From Bombardia bombarda (Eukaryota > Ascomycota > Sordariomycetes > Sordariales > Lasiosphaeriaceae): a stretch of 64,000 nt of DNA. The translations under genes were made by a program, and so were the position numbers. Location of the stretch: positions 186,001 to 250,000 of the forward strand of contig JAULSR010000006.1 of assembly GCA_030512295.1 (NCBI GenBank), given 5' to 3'. This document shows positions 47,517 to 57,933 of this stretch, piece by piece; the stretch's first letter is position 1, and every line of letters begins with the position of its first letter. The notes below the pieces were generated by a model. The model searched no databases and was not told the DNA's origin. It saw only the letters and a list, made by a program, of their open reading frames with translations.

Positions 47517-48207
47517 GATGTCGGTTATGTTTTGTGTCTTGTCTGTTCTGTGTTTTTTGAGGGCCGTTTGGAGTTTGCAGGCTGCAGGGGCAGTCTGGAG
47601 TCAATTGTGCTCTTGCGATAGCATCAAGCTGTGGGTGTTTGTCGAGACGGGTGGATATCGATCGATGAGAAGAGATGGTGCTAGGGATGATTCGGACGAG
47701 ATTTCAATTCAGCGATGATTTGAACCCCAGCGACGGCACCGCGGGCTGCTAGTTCTAATAAATCTCGCGCGGCCTCTGCCGATGTGTGCCGACGACGGGG
47801 GTCCCACGTCATAGACCGGGGCCCCTAGCTACAGGGGCCGCCATGCCGTAAAAACAGAACCCACCGTCGCTGAAGGACCACGTGAGCCATCACAAGTACC
47901 CTTCCGTCTACTATTCCATCTGTTTTGCGAAACTTAGTAATTGGTATTGGTGCTGCTAGAATTGCTCTATTCGGATGACAGTATGTATTTTGTAGATTCC
48001 CCACATCGTTAACATACCTCCATAAACACTAACAAGGTACCTTTGAGTTGGGGGTCAAATCGAGACTTGGCATAGACGCGCTATCCACCTTTCAACAAAC
48101 AAAACACCAAATCGACCACCACGCGATTGGACGCGTCTATCGGGTCGATTCCGTGTCAACAGCTTCTGCGATTATGACGAGATAGTCGGCATCATAATCC
48201 CAGCGCG
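47517..48207. other. Divergent promoter region
   Basis: It lies between the starts of the oxidoreductase-like gene and the kinetochore-type gene. No gene or notable repeat is seen. Confidence 0.7.
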
Positions 48208-50333
48208 ATGGAAGCCTCGGCGCCCAAGAGGCGCAAGACATCGCCGCATGAGGCCATACAGCTGCCAGCCCAGCCAGAGGCGTCAACAACACCAAGAGAC
48301 CCGCCCGCCAAACCCCCCGAGGCAGCCAAGAAGCGGCCCTCATTCGCATCGCCAACCAAGGCCAGCCTGGAGAGACACAATCCCGAGATATTGCGACGAC
48401 GAGAAAGCTCGCCCAAGAAGCCCGACGAAACCACCCCGCTCCCCGCATCGCGCCCTGCTAGTCCCGAGAGCGGCGGGAGTCTGTCGCGCGCATTGGCAAT
48501 GCACTTCAAGACGCTGCCTCAAACCGGCACAGAGGACAATGGCGCGCAACTCCAAGGCAGCCAAGGTGGTGGCGGTAGTAGTGGTGGTGCGGCAAGTCAA
48601 CCTGGCCCCTCGAAAACCGCCGCCAAGCCGGATCCCAGACCTCTCCCGCCCCCAGCACCAGAGGACGACGATGAAGAAGAGATATTGAACCCCTTTAAAG
48701 GGCATGTGCTGGCTCGATCACCAATAGGGGGAGCCCTGCCAGACCTAGTCGAACCCGAACCGGAACTCCCACCAACTCCAGAGCACCCTGACCCCGTGGT
48801 CAGCACCCCACCGTCGGGGATACATAACACGCCCTCTAAACGACCCAGGCGAAGCAGAGCGCTGGCCGAGAGACTTAAGAGCTCCTCGCCGCTAAAGCAA
48901 CCGCCACTACGACCTCCTACAAAGACACCGGCCATCTACGGTGGTAAGCGGACGAGCAAGCCACCCGCCGCCCGAGAGCTTACAACAAGCGAACTGCGCG
49001 GCTTACAGCCTAAGGACCCCGACGCCACCAAGAAGAAGCTACGAGACTCATTACTAGTCGAGGTAGCAGAGCTCGAGCGAGACCTCGAGCTCGCGACCCA
49101 GGAAAACGAGCGGATCCGCCTCGCCCGCCTCTCCAAACGCGAGCCCTCCCCTCCCGCCAACAAGGACGACATCTTCAACCTCCTCCGCCGCCACGTCCTC
49201 CCGCCCGAGAAGCATACCCCTCAACAGGAACAAGACCCATCCACATCCTGGATCCACTCAATGTTGAACCCAATCGCCTTTCTCCCCTTCAGCAAGCAGT
49301 CGCCAACCCTCCTCCCTCCGCCAAGCCCTACATCCAACGAAGACGACCAAAAACCCCCAACATCCCACCACCCCCTCCCCATGACCGCCGCCGAAGCCCT
49401 CCCCTACCTCCAAGTCTTCACCCCCCTCTCCTTCACCTCGCACATCTCGCCCCTCCCCCAACCATCCCCCTCATCCCCGCTCCTCCAACGACACACCATC
49501 AGCGCGGCCTCCACCTCCCCGCGCGGCCTCTTCTCCGCCCGCATCGAGATGACAGTCAACACGACGACCATGGCCGTCTCGGAGCTGGCCGTGCCGCGCC
49601 TCGACCCGGCCGCCGTCGTCGAGCTGACGCCCTTTATACAGAGCATCGTCACGTCGCAGAACCCGACCAACAGTGCCCTGACGAATAACGTGAGCGTGCT
49701 GGCGTGGGCGATGGGCGAGTGGCTGCGCGTGGCGACGCAGCGCGCTAAGGTGTGGTGCGCGTTGGAGAGGGAGTTGCACGGTGGGCGAGAGGCGCTGGAG
49801 GAGAGTGTGGCTGGGACGAGGAGGAGGGCGGCGAGGAGGAAGAAGAGGAAGAGGAGGAGGGGTGGTGGTGGTGGTGGTGGTGGTGGTGGGGATGACGATG
49901 AGGAGGATGGGGATGGTGGGCAGGAGGAGAAGGAAAGGTATGCTGCGGGGGATCTGCTACCGTTTATGGGGAGTACGAGCATGGATTTTGAGATTCCGGT
50001 TTTGAGTGGCAGTGGAGGTGGTGGAGGTGAGACAGAGGGCTCGACGCTGCGGGTGCAGTGGCGGATCGACTTTGACTGGACGGGCGAGGCCAGGAGCATC
50101 ATTGCTGTGCTGGTGGGCGTGCCGGGGAAATGTGAGCTACCTTTCTTGCCGTGACCTGTCTGTCTATGGGAAATCCATGGTTGCTAACGATGGCCGGGGC
50201 AGGGCATAAATGCGACGAACGCGGTCAGCTGTCTGGGATACCAAAGCTGTTTGATGACCTTATCCAGGGGGGCGAGGATCCGCTTGCGGCGGTGAGGACG
50301 GTGGTTTCCTTGCTGGCTGGTGAGCAGCGGTAG
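48208..50333 (+). CDS. Nuclear protein with C-terminal RWD-like region, candidate CENP-O/Mcm21-type kinetochore subunit
   Basis: Two exons, 48208-50131 and 50203-50333, with a 71-base intron; 684 residues. The N-terminal half is disordered, basic and Pro/Ser-rich (MEASAPKRRKTSPHEA, HNTPSKRPRRSRALAERLKS). A coiled coil follows (SLLVEVAELERDLELATQE). The C-terminal half contains a hydrophobic-strand region ending in LRVQWRIDFDWTGEARSII, VLVGVPGKWHKCDERGQL and IPKLFDDLIQGGEDPL, which resembles the RWD domain of inner-kinetochore proteins. The coiled coil plus terminal RWD layout fits the CENP-O/P class, but the assignment is tentative. A basic-then-Gly tract (KKRKRRRGGGG) near residues 545-570 comes from a GGT microsatellite and is probably lineage-specific. 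Confidence 0.8.
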
Positions 50334-50934
50334 TACGCTGGCTGTAGAGGAACCATGGTGACGAATGGGTGTCAGGGTAGGCGCATGCCTGGTCATGATG
50401 GTTCTTTTCGGTGAGATTTTTGTTCCGGGCTTATCTGTTCCGGCGTTTGGAGCAGTCACTGGTGTTGGGACAAACATTGCTGGATGGGTATGAATTGGGT
50501 CTGAAATGGTCCGGATTGTCATCGGGGAACATATGGAGATCAGCTGGACGATTTGGATGGAAATCCAATGACATGGCGGGCATGCGCTTCTTTTTTCGCA
50601 TCGTATCTGGGAGTATCTGGCATCCCAGAACCACTCCCCAACTATTACTGGGACTTCTGAGGGATTCTAAACCTCCCCCTTATTATTACAGCCATCATGA
50701 CTCACACCCAGAAGAGCTGACCCTTCTGTTCTGGTATGATTGAGCCGCAAAAAGGGTATCCATCCTCCGCTGGTGTTGTCTGTACTGCTCGTCTTCGTCA
50801 TTCCCATCCATCCACCCACCCCAATCCAGTCCCAGCCGGTCGGGGCGGCCGCCACCGCGTGAAACAGAGATATGTAATTAGCGCCATCGATCCTGTGTAT
50901 GGCTCTTGTATGATATTCGAACGGATTATGTTGT
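50334..50934. other. Spacer between convergent genes
   Basis: 3' flanks of the kinetochore-type gene and DPM3. No gene is seen. Confidence 0.7.
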
Positions 50935-51401
50935 TCAGTCGACATCGACGCCCTTGGCCTTGAGATCGGCCCGGGCCAGCTGGATCTCGGCCATCAGCTC
51001 GGCATGCGCCTCGGGAGTGTCGCGGAAGGTGAGGACGCCCCAGCCGAGGCGGAAGAGCAGCCAGGCGCCGAATGAGACGAGGGACCACAGAGGGAGCTGG
51101 TTTTCTGTTCTTAGCAGTAGTTCTTCCATTTATAGCAAGTCCGGGGGAAGATGGGGAAGGGTGTGTGACGTACGACTGGGATGATTTCCTTTTGGACGAT
51201 GGTCGGGAGAGGGACGAGCTCGAGGTAGAGAGCGAGGTAGAGCTGTGCGCATTGGCAGGACTGGTTAGCAAGTGGGAAGTTGCAGCAGTTTGGGCGACTG
51301 CAGCTCATTAATGATGTCGGAATGGTCCAGGGATGAGGGCAAGGACATACCGAGCTCACGAGGAGCGCAATCGAGATAGTTTGCTGCGCGTGCGTCGTCA
51401 T
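50935..51401 (-). CDS. DPM3: Dolichol-phosphate mannosyltransferase subunit 3
   Basis: A small ER membrane subunit that stabilises the Dpm1 catalytic subunit, which makes dolichol-phosphate mannose for N-glycans, O-mannosylation and GPI anchors. Three exons, 51401-51351, 51242-51174 and 51096-50935, all phase 0; 93 residues, the family's normal size. Two hydrophobic spans lie at about 9-26 (ISIALLVSSLYLALYLEL) and about 41-60 (LPLWSLVSFGAWLLFRLGWG). They are followed by the hallmark cytosolic tail TFRDTPEAHAELMAEI and LRA/KGVDVD-like end (DLKAKGVDVD). No single reading frame spans the gene, so it is easily missed without joining exons. Confidence 0.95.
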
Positions 51402-52097
51402 GGTCGCGTAGTTGATGGGAAATGGGCGGTGCAAGTCTGTCTTGTGAATGTCAGTGATTAAAATCTGCATTTACGCAAGGTATCAAGGAAAACACTAACG
51501 ATTGAGTACCTTGGGTTGGTGTCAAGGGAGCGGAAACAATGTCGCAGCCTCGAGGCGGGAAGCTATCGTGGAGCGAGTTGGACACTTCCCTTGTCTGTCA
51601 AGGTGTTCAAGTCCCAAGCGCGCGGCGCGTTACTGGCTGTAGCGTCAGAGGGTGATTAGATAATTGAGTGGGGTTGTGATATTAGCTGCCGGGGGTTAGG
51701 GTTTAGTACAGCCCCTTTTCAAGTTTGTCACCAGCTTCCAACATGACACATTGTACACGCAGAGCCGCCTCAGGCGTTCAGCTCGTTATAATCTCCTTTC
51801 GGGTACTACCACAAGCAACCGTCCGTGTTCCGAAAACTCGGTTTAAGTGGGTGTTGCACGACCACTCTTCACTATGGAGTCTTCCTGAGCAGAACGAAAA
51901 ACAAACCAAATCGCACCAAAGGGGCCTTTGAACGGCCCCAAGTTTCAGGTGATCTCATTAGTCTTAATATTTATGGCAAACAGCAGAATCAGGGGTTTTA
52001 ATTCAGCATGACTTTTTAAGGTTCTAACATCTAGTCAAATACACTCAGTCATATCAATAATCTCTAACACTGATGATGAGTTGCGAGACTCAAACTC
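51402..52097. other. Gene-free spacer
   Basis: DPM3 promoter and an AT-leaning stretch from about 51940. No gene or RNA was recognised. A GGGTTAGGGTTTAG string near 51690 is isolated. Confidence 0.65.
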
Positions 52098-52702
52098 TTA
52101 ATCACGGTCCTGTGATGTCTTCAGAAACGTGACATTTTCGTTCACCGCCTTTCCACTCACTTCAACGGTAGCTTTTCCGCCCAAATTTCGTGATACTGTA
52201 AGAGATCCACTGTAATACTGGGTACCTAAGGGAAATTGAACATCAGGTGCGTATTATAGTAAGCAGCACCACCAAGATATATTAGTTCTAACACTTAACT
52301 ATCAACGGTTAAGCAGTGGGACAGGTTAGATGACTTACCGTCCTTCCCCACGGGCGGATTTCTCAGAATAGTGGCGTTGGGATTTACCCTCGTTCGTATA
52401 TATAGGTAAGTATGCCCTGATACGACTTGTTTACCAAGGGGAGCAGGACACCATTCATCCATTAGTTTGATTTCAGCCACCATATCTGGCACCCTATTCA
52501 TCCGTTTAATCGAATACGAAGCCGAAAATTTCATCAAATAACCACCCATCATATCCCCCTCACGCTCAAGGCCGTCATTAACTGGGGGCTTCTCTGAACA
52601 ATTCTCTTTTTGATCTAGGAAATTTCTGAAATTAATGCTAATCATGACATACTTCCCTACTCTGACATTTCTCCAATCAACATCCATCGAGATGGTTTCC
52701 AT
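52098..52702 (-). CDS. Unrecognised small protein, possibly incomplete
   Basis: Two exons, 52702-52339 and 52225-52098, joined across a 113-base intron with a good GTAAGT donor and CTTAG acceptor. The join gives a continuous protein VNPNATILRNPPVGKDG-TQYYSGSLTVSRNLGGK, about 163 residues. The C-terminal part alternates polar and hydrophobic residues like a beta-sandwich (SLTVSRNLGGKATVEVSGKA). There is no signal peptide at the chosen start, and the true 5' end may be an earlier exon or lost. It overlaps the start of the P450 relic on the other strand by a few bases. Composition is more AT-rich than the neighbours. I do not recognise the family; a gene fragment is equally possible. Confidence 0.45.
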
Positions 52703-53670
52703 CTATCATGGACTGGCCCTACTGGTCATCTTAATAATGTATCTCTCCCTTCGGGCGGTGATTCGCCAGAGACAGCACCCACCAGAGCCTCCGGTAGTGG
52801 AAAATACCATCCCTTTCATCGGCGCCATTTTAGCCATGATCAAGCACAAAACGAAATTTCATGCCACAATGAGGTAAGTGGTTAACTTAACAATATTTAC
52901 CCAGCCCGTTAATGCAGCAATACGACATACTAGCCACAAATCTCGTAGAGACAAGTACCGCCACCCGATATACACCTTGCGTGTCTTCGGATCAACCATG
53001 TACGTCATCAACGCCGCTTCGCTCATAGCAGCAGTTCAGAAGCAGTACCGCGCTATAAGCTTCCTGCCCTTTGTGGTAATTACCGTCTATCGGGTAGCAG
53101 GAGGGAGCAAAGCTATCAACGAGATCATGACCCCTGACTTGACTGCCAACGATGGGTTTATTGCGGGCTTTGGCAAAGCCATCTATCACACCCTTGCTCC
53201 GGGTATCGACCTTTATGCTATGAGTATTGAAGCAATGCGGACGTTCAGAGCCTCTCTGGACGCTCTGGAGGCAGCAGGCTCAACTCGGGTCTTCCTGTTT
53301 GCTTGGGTCCGTTCCGGAGCACTCCTGGTAACGACAGACGCTGCCTGCGGTCTCCATAACCCATTTCGAGACCCTGCCATTGAGAAAGCTTAGTTGTAAG
53401 TATAAGGTCCCGTAGATAAGTCTGATACATACTTTAAGAGAAACTAACCATGTCCTCTTTCTTCATAAAACATTTACGCCTGGCATCACGACACTTGCTC
53501 TGCCTATCCCTCAGTTATTGGCAAGCAAGACAATTAAAGCCCGAGAGCAAATCGTGCAAGCCGTTACCAAATATTTCCGACTTGGCCATCACAACGAGGC
53601 ATCTGTCTTCACTAAGGCGCGCTACGATTACTTCTTCTATAAACACAGCGTCTACGATCTCAGTGACTAA
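52692..53670 (+). pseudogene. Truncated cytochrome P450 relic
   Basis: Pieces of one P450 can be followed through 52692-52873 and 52949-53390 and, after a stop, 53473-53667. The first piece has an N-terminal membrane anchor (LALLVILIMYLSLRAVI) and the Pro-rich hinge HPPEPPVVENTIPFIGAIL. The second has YTLRVFGSTMYVINAASLI and later helices. The third has PIPQLLASKTIKAREQIVQA and FTKARYDYFFYKH. The frame stops at TAG 53391-53393 just before a GTAAGT donor, and the expected acceptor AG before the third piece is missing. The I-helix, ExxR motif and heme-binding Cys region are absent: only about 280 of some 500 residues remain. It resembles the fungal CYP7/CYP8-like group, by eye only. Confidence 0.82.
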
Positions 53671-54392
53671 AACATAAGAATAAAAAACTTGGGACGTTAG
53701 ATCTAATGATGGAAATAGCATAGAATCAAATTCCTTGTAAATCCATTAATACAGAATAAGTTATGATACCTACCTGTGACGTCTGTTATTCGACTTATTC
53801 CTGTATGCATAGCCGGATACCGAGCAAATGGTCGGTCCCGAGCGGGCGCCAAGCCATGGCGGCTCGACCACTTGGACAGCTTCAGCCGCTCGCTCGCTCG
53901 CTCGCACACCGATCCCCGACCAGCACCGAACTTGCACCTGTGCCGTTTGTCTGGGCGTCCAGGACGCGCAACCGTTTCGACAAGTCAGGGGTCGATCTCT
54001 CGGCATTCTATTAGGTGTGGATCCAGGGATGCTGAGGGTTCACGCCGGTTCGTGCTGCGGTGCATTACTAGCGGCTTGTGAAGAGAAGAATGGGAGCGAA
54101 AGAGACGGATTGGAATGATAGACATTGGCGGTCGCTGCCCCTAAAGTCGTCCGGCAGATCCCCAACTGCTGGTCCGAAACCCAATAATGTCCACCGCCTC
54201 GCGCCCCGAGCAGAACAGTCCATGCACGCAATACGAGTGTGAGATCATTGGACATGTCTCGGGCGTGTTAAATCTGGATAAGAGCCCGGTGGAAGCTGTG
54301 CCTGGCCAGGCAGTTGGTTGAGTTGCTATTCTACCCTTTGCATAATATCTGGGGATTGTCAGATTCTCGCCCTTACCTTCAAGACACGCAGG
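53671..54392. other. Intergenic
   Basis: Promoter region of the b561 gene. A GCTCGCTCGCTCGCTCG run is near 53887-53904. No gene is supported. Confidence 0.65.
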
Positions 54393-55301
54393 ATGATGGA
54401 TTCTAAACGCATAGTAGCTCTCTTGGTTGGTAAGAACTGTCATGTCCATCATGATAATAGATGATTGAAAGGGGCGCTGACAACAAGTGAACAGCCTCGG
54501 CGGTGGGAGCGCAAGCGCAATTCGATGGCTTCAATGGAGGAGACAACCCCTACAACGGTGGATCAGGTTCGGGGTCCGGGTCAAATGGGGATTTTGGTTC
54601 CTTCCAGAATGGAGCGGGATTCGATATCGAGACGGCGATGCGGGCACGCGCGATACACGGCATCCTGGGTGCACTTGCCATGGTGATCTTCTTCCCGGCC
54701 GGCTCCATCTTCATGCGCGTCATCCCGGGTCGTTTTGCGCTCTGGATCCATGCGCTGGCACAGATGATCGCGTACTGCGTGTATATCGCGGCCGTGGGCT
54801 TGGGGCTTTATCTTGTCAAGGAGGTGCAGATTCCTGGCGGTGGAGGCAACCTGGTGAGTTTGTCCCAACATAGAATGGCCACCAACGGTTTCTTGCTTGG
54901 GTTGAAACTGACGAAGCCGGCGATAGATGACGAACCCCAACACGAGCTATCACCCGATTATCGGCATAGTTGTTCTCGTCTTTCTGTTTCTGCAACCCTT
55001 CCTGGGTCTGATTCACCATGCCAAGTTCAAGAAGGTGCAGCGGCGGCAGATCTGGTCGTACCTGCACATCTTCAACGGTCGCATCTTCATCACGCTGGGG
55101 ATAGCCAACGGTGCGCTGGGTCTGTACATGGCCGGGGAGTCTAACACGCTGAAGAAGGCATATATCGCCGTTGCCATTGTGATGTGGGTCTTATGGATGC
55201 TGTCTGCCTTCTGGGGTGAGTTGCGTCGATGGAGGGCGAGCAAGAGGGGAATCCAGCCAAGGAGGAAGTTCAGTGACGGCGAAGCTCCATCGGCTTTTTA
55301 A
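54393..55301 (+). CDS. Cytochrome b561-type transmembrane protein with signal peptide
   Basis: Three exons, 54393-54429, 54495-54853 and 54927-55301; 256 residues. Exon 1 plus the start of exon 2 give a signal peptide MMDSKRIVALLVASAVGAQA. A short Gly/Asn/Ser-rich ectodomain follows. The b561 core has about five spans with four candidate heme-ligand histidines in HGILGALAM, HALAQMIAY, HPIIGIVVLV and HIFNGRIFITLG. It should carry transmembrane electron transfer, possibly to extracellular acceptors as in fungal b561 proteins linked to cellobiose dehydrogenase-like domains, but no DOMON or cytochrome domain is present here. The C-terminal tail is basic (RASKRGIQPRRK). Splice sites are good and the model is complete. 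Confidence 0.9.
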
Positions 55302-55576
55302 TCTGCTATGCAAGATCACCATCATCGACCATGGTCTGAAATCGCAGAGTAGTTGAATTCTTGCAGTTTGGCGGCGAGATGGACGCCACGCGATGGCGTG
55401 GTGTTCGTTTGGATAGAACATTGATTGGGATTAGATTCCGTGCTTGATCGATGCCGTAGAAGAATGCGATTGTCTCATCCAATTAATTTGGGAGAGTTAT
55501 TGTTGACAAACAACAATTCATGCTTTGTTTGTTGTGACTGAGGAAATCGGTCGACCGCGACGCTCTCCCTCAAGAA

Positions 55577-57034
55577 ATGGAAGTGAATTGTGGGTCCAGT
55601 CCGCTCCACCTTTTTCTCTGCCCCAGCGAACAAATTCTCCCTCCGACAACGTCCATCTCCCTAGAAAGAGGTAGAGAACGACAACAAGTTCAGGGCGCCC
55701 TTCAAGCCCCCTTCCCAGCACACAAGTCTGGGTCTGCCTGGCCCGATGGGCTTGCTAACGGAGGAGCCCTCCAGGTGATGTGTCGTCGTCGAAGTGGCCA
55801 AATCATGTCGCAGCCCCAGTCGCAGCCGTCGCAGTACCCGCTGCACCACCAGGCCGCCCCTCATCAGACCCCTCACCAGGCCCAACTGCAGGCGCCAGTC
55901 AATCGCTCCAGTGCACATGATTTGCTGACCCTCATCATCACTACCTCCCCAACACCCTCGGCCCCGTCAACCGAGCTTTTGTCCGCCATCCTTGTCTCCT
56001 TTCGCAAACACTGTCCAGACCTGACTGCCTGTCGAGTGGTCCTGGTGATCGACACGTACGACCATATCGCCAGTGCCGCCCGCCTAAAGAAGGGCCATGT
56101 GACGGCTGATGGCGCCCAGAATCACGAGGCTTACAAGGAGAACGCCAAGAAGCTTATTCTACACGAGTTCTCACAGGACCGAGACGGCTATGAAGACGAC
56201 GAGGACGAGAACGAGAACGAGAACGATGACGACGACGGCCATGTCCTGCTCGTGACCGAGGGCGACGCAGAGTACGGCTCCAGCGCCTACGCCCAGCAGA
56301 CCAACGCCGTGCCCCTGACCATCACCAGGACCAAGGACGGCCGCATCTCGTTCATCGAGCCGCTGCAGCGGCTCGGCTTCGGCCTGGCTGTGCGCTCTGC
56401 CCTGCGCCTGACCGAGACGCCCTACGTCTGGATCCAGCAGCACGACTGGTCGCTCATCTACGACATCCCCTTGGCTCCGCTCCTGACCATCATGCAGGAG
56501 TCCGAGGCGGTCGAGTCGGAATCAGAACCCGACTACGACTACGGTAGCGAGTCCCGGCGCCGCCAGACCGTCACGGTGCCCGTCAAGTATGTCTGCTTCC
56601 CGTCGGTGCGCATGCTTTCGTACGCCACCTCGGACCACGTCATGCAGTTCCCTGCCCTCAGGGCCTTGACAAATCTGTACAAGCAGAACTTTTCCAATCC
56701 CACAGCACAGGCTGGAGCGTCCAAGATACCCCTGACGCCTCTCTTTTTCTGGCATGACAAGCCGCACATCGCGTCGACGGAGCATTATCTTTCGCAGGTT
56801 TTTCCAAATCGCGTGGCGATGCTGCGGGGCGCTTTCATTGAGGATACCGCCGGCCATCGCGCCAGGACAGAGATGAAGGATGGTCAGTGGAAGAAGTGGG
56901 CTTGCTGGCTGTACTATCCCGACGAGGGAAAGCAGCTGTGCGTGAGGCACTTGAAAGGGCGGACGTGGAGAGGGGCCGAGGGAGAGCTGGAGCAAAAGTT
57001 TGAGTGGATGCGCCTGAACTCACTTGCATCGTGA
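55577..57034 (+). CDS. Conserved glycosyltransferase-like protein of unknown function
   Basis: A single exon of 485 residues from the first ATG; a start at 55805 (MSQPQSQPSQYP) is more natural, because the first 76 residues look like translated leader. The core has a Rossmann-like opening TLIITTSPTPSAPSTELL...CRVVLVIDTYDHI and then LRLTETPYVWIQQHDWSLIYD. It continues with VKYVCFPSVRMLSYATSDHV, TPLFFWHDKPHIASTEHYL and a C-terminal KKWACWLYYPDEGKQLCVRH. This pattern recurs in uncharacterised proteins of fungi and algae that look like nucleotide-sugar transferases. An acidic insert DEDENENENDDDD is species-specific. No signal peptide is visible. Function is inferred from fold-like pattern only. 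Confidence 0.8.
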   Translation: MEVNCGSSPLHLFLCPSEQILPPTTSISLERGRERQQVQGALQAPFPAHKSGSAWPDGLANGGALQVMCRRRSGQIMSQPQSQPSQYPLHHQAAPHQTPHQAQLQAPVNRSSAHDLLTLIITTSPTPSAPSTELLSAILVSFRKHCPDLTACRVVLVIDTYDHIASAARLKKGHVTADGAQNHEAYKENAKKLILHEFSQDRDGYEDDEDENENENDDDDGHVLLVTEGDAEYGSSAYAQQTNAVPLTITRTKDGRISFIEPLQRLGFGLAVRSALRLTETPYVWIQQHDWSLIYDIPLAPLLTIMQESEAVESESEPDYDYGSESRRRQTVTVPVKYVCFPSVRMLSYATSDHVMQFPALRALTNLYKQNFSNPTAQAGASKIPLTPLFFWHDKPHIASTEHYLSQVFPNRVAMLRGAFIEDTAGHRARTEMKDGQWKKWACWLYYPDEGKQLCVRHLKGRTWRGAEGELEQKFEWMRLNSLAS

Positions 57035-57163
57035 TTTTCGATATTAGACCTGGGGATATTATGGGGAACTAGGCTGGCGTTTGAAAAATAGAGGTTGTGT
57101 TTATACCCAAGGAAGGAACTGTGACTATCTACTCGGCCTTAAGATGCCAAGGCATTCACTTTC

Positions 57164-57933
57164 CTATAGCGCTCTCGTCGCGATCGGTTTCCAGTCTGGT
57201 ATAGGCTTGCTGCCAGTCGGGACAAGCCACAGCACTCCTCCACCCCACCCGTTGTCTTTCCCATCCTTCTCGCCTCGACTGCCATCTGACTTAAGCCGAA
57301 CGCCAGTCTCTTCGACCACCTTAACCACCTCCATCAACCTTTCCTCCCCAATTGGCACAGTCCCGCTACACATCAAAACCAGTCAGTCAGTCATCAGCAG
57401 TCGATACGACCATACACAGCTGCATCATCCTGCCAGCTGTACCATCCCCATCCCACACAGACAGACACACACACTTACTACATCAAACTAACATGCGGCC
57501 CATACTCCACCTTCCACCTCTCCAGCCACGTCTCCGTCCTGCTCCCCTCACCCACATCCTCCCCACCATACACCCCCCACGCCCTCGCCAGCCCGACAAC
57601 CTTCCTAACACCCCCAAGCGAGACCCTGATAAAACACCGCCTGACCAGCACATCCTGGCTCTGGATGCCCTCGAAGCGCACGTGGACTTGGTCCCTGAGG
57701 CTCGCCCACGGAATCGAGTCCAGCCAGGCCTGCGGATCGTCGCCGTACAGGGCTGGGTCGATCTCGGAGGTGAGGGTCATGTGTGGCGCGAAGAAGTGCG
57801 GGCTGATGGAGGGGGAATCGGCGGAGGCTTCGGCGGGGAAGAGGGCGGGGAGGGTGGAGGAGATGAGGGTTGAGAGAATTTGGTGGAGGGGGTGGGAGGG
57901 GGGTGGGAGGAGCCAGAGGGAGGAGCCGGGCAT
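57164..57933 (-). CDS. 2',3'-cyclic-nucleotide phosphodiesterase, 2H family (CPD1 type)
   Basis: Two exons, 57933-57479 and 57365-57164, with a 113-base intron; 218 residues. The family hydrolyses cyclic phosphates such as ADP-ribose 1'',2''-cyclic phosphate left by tRNA splicing. The opening MPGSSLWLLPPPSHPLHQIL is characteristic. The first catalytic motif is HMTLTSEI (HxTxT) and the second is HVSLMY (HxSx), the latter split by the intron. Both catalytic histidines are present, so it should be active. Its 3' end faces the glycosyltransferase-like gene with about 130 bases between stop codons. Confidence 0.87.

Noticed and set aside
51680..51700. Telomere-like TTAGGG string
   Set aside because: A single isolated match within ordinary sequence; no array is present.
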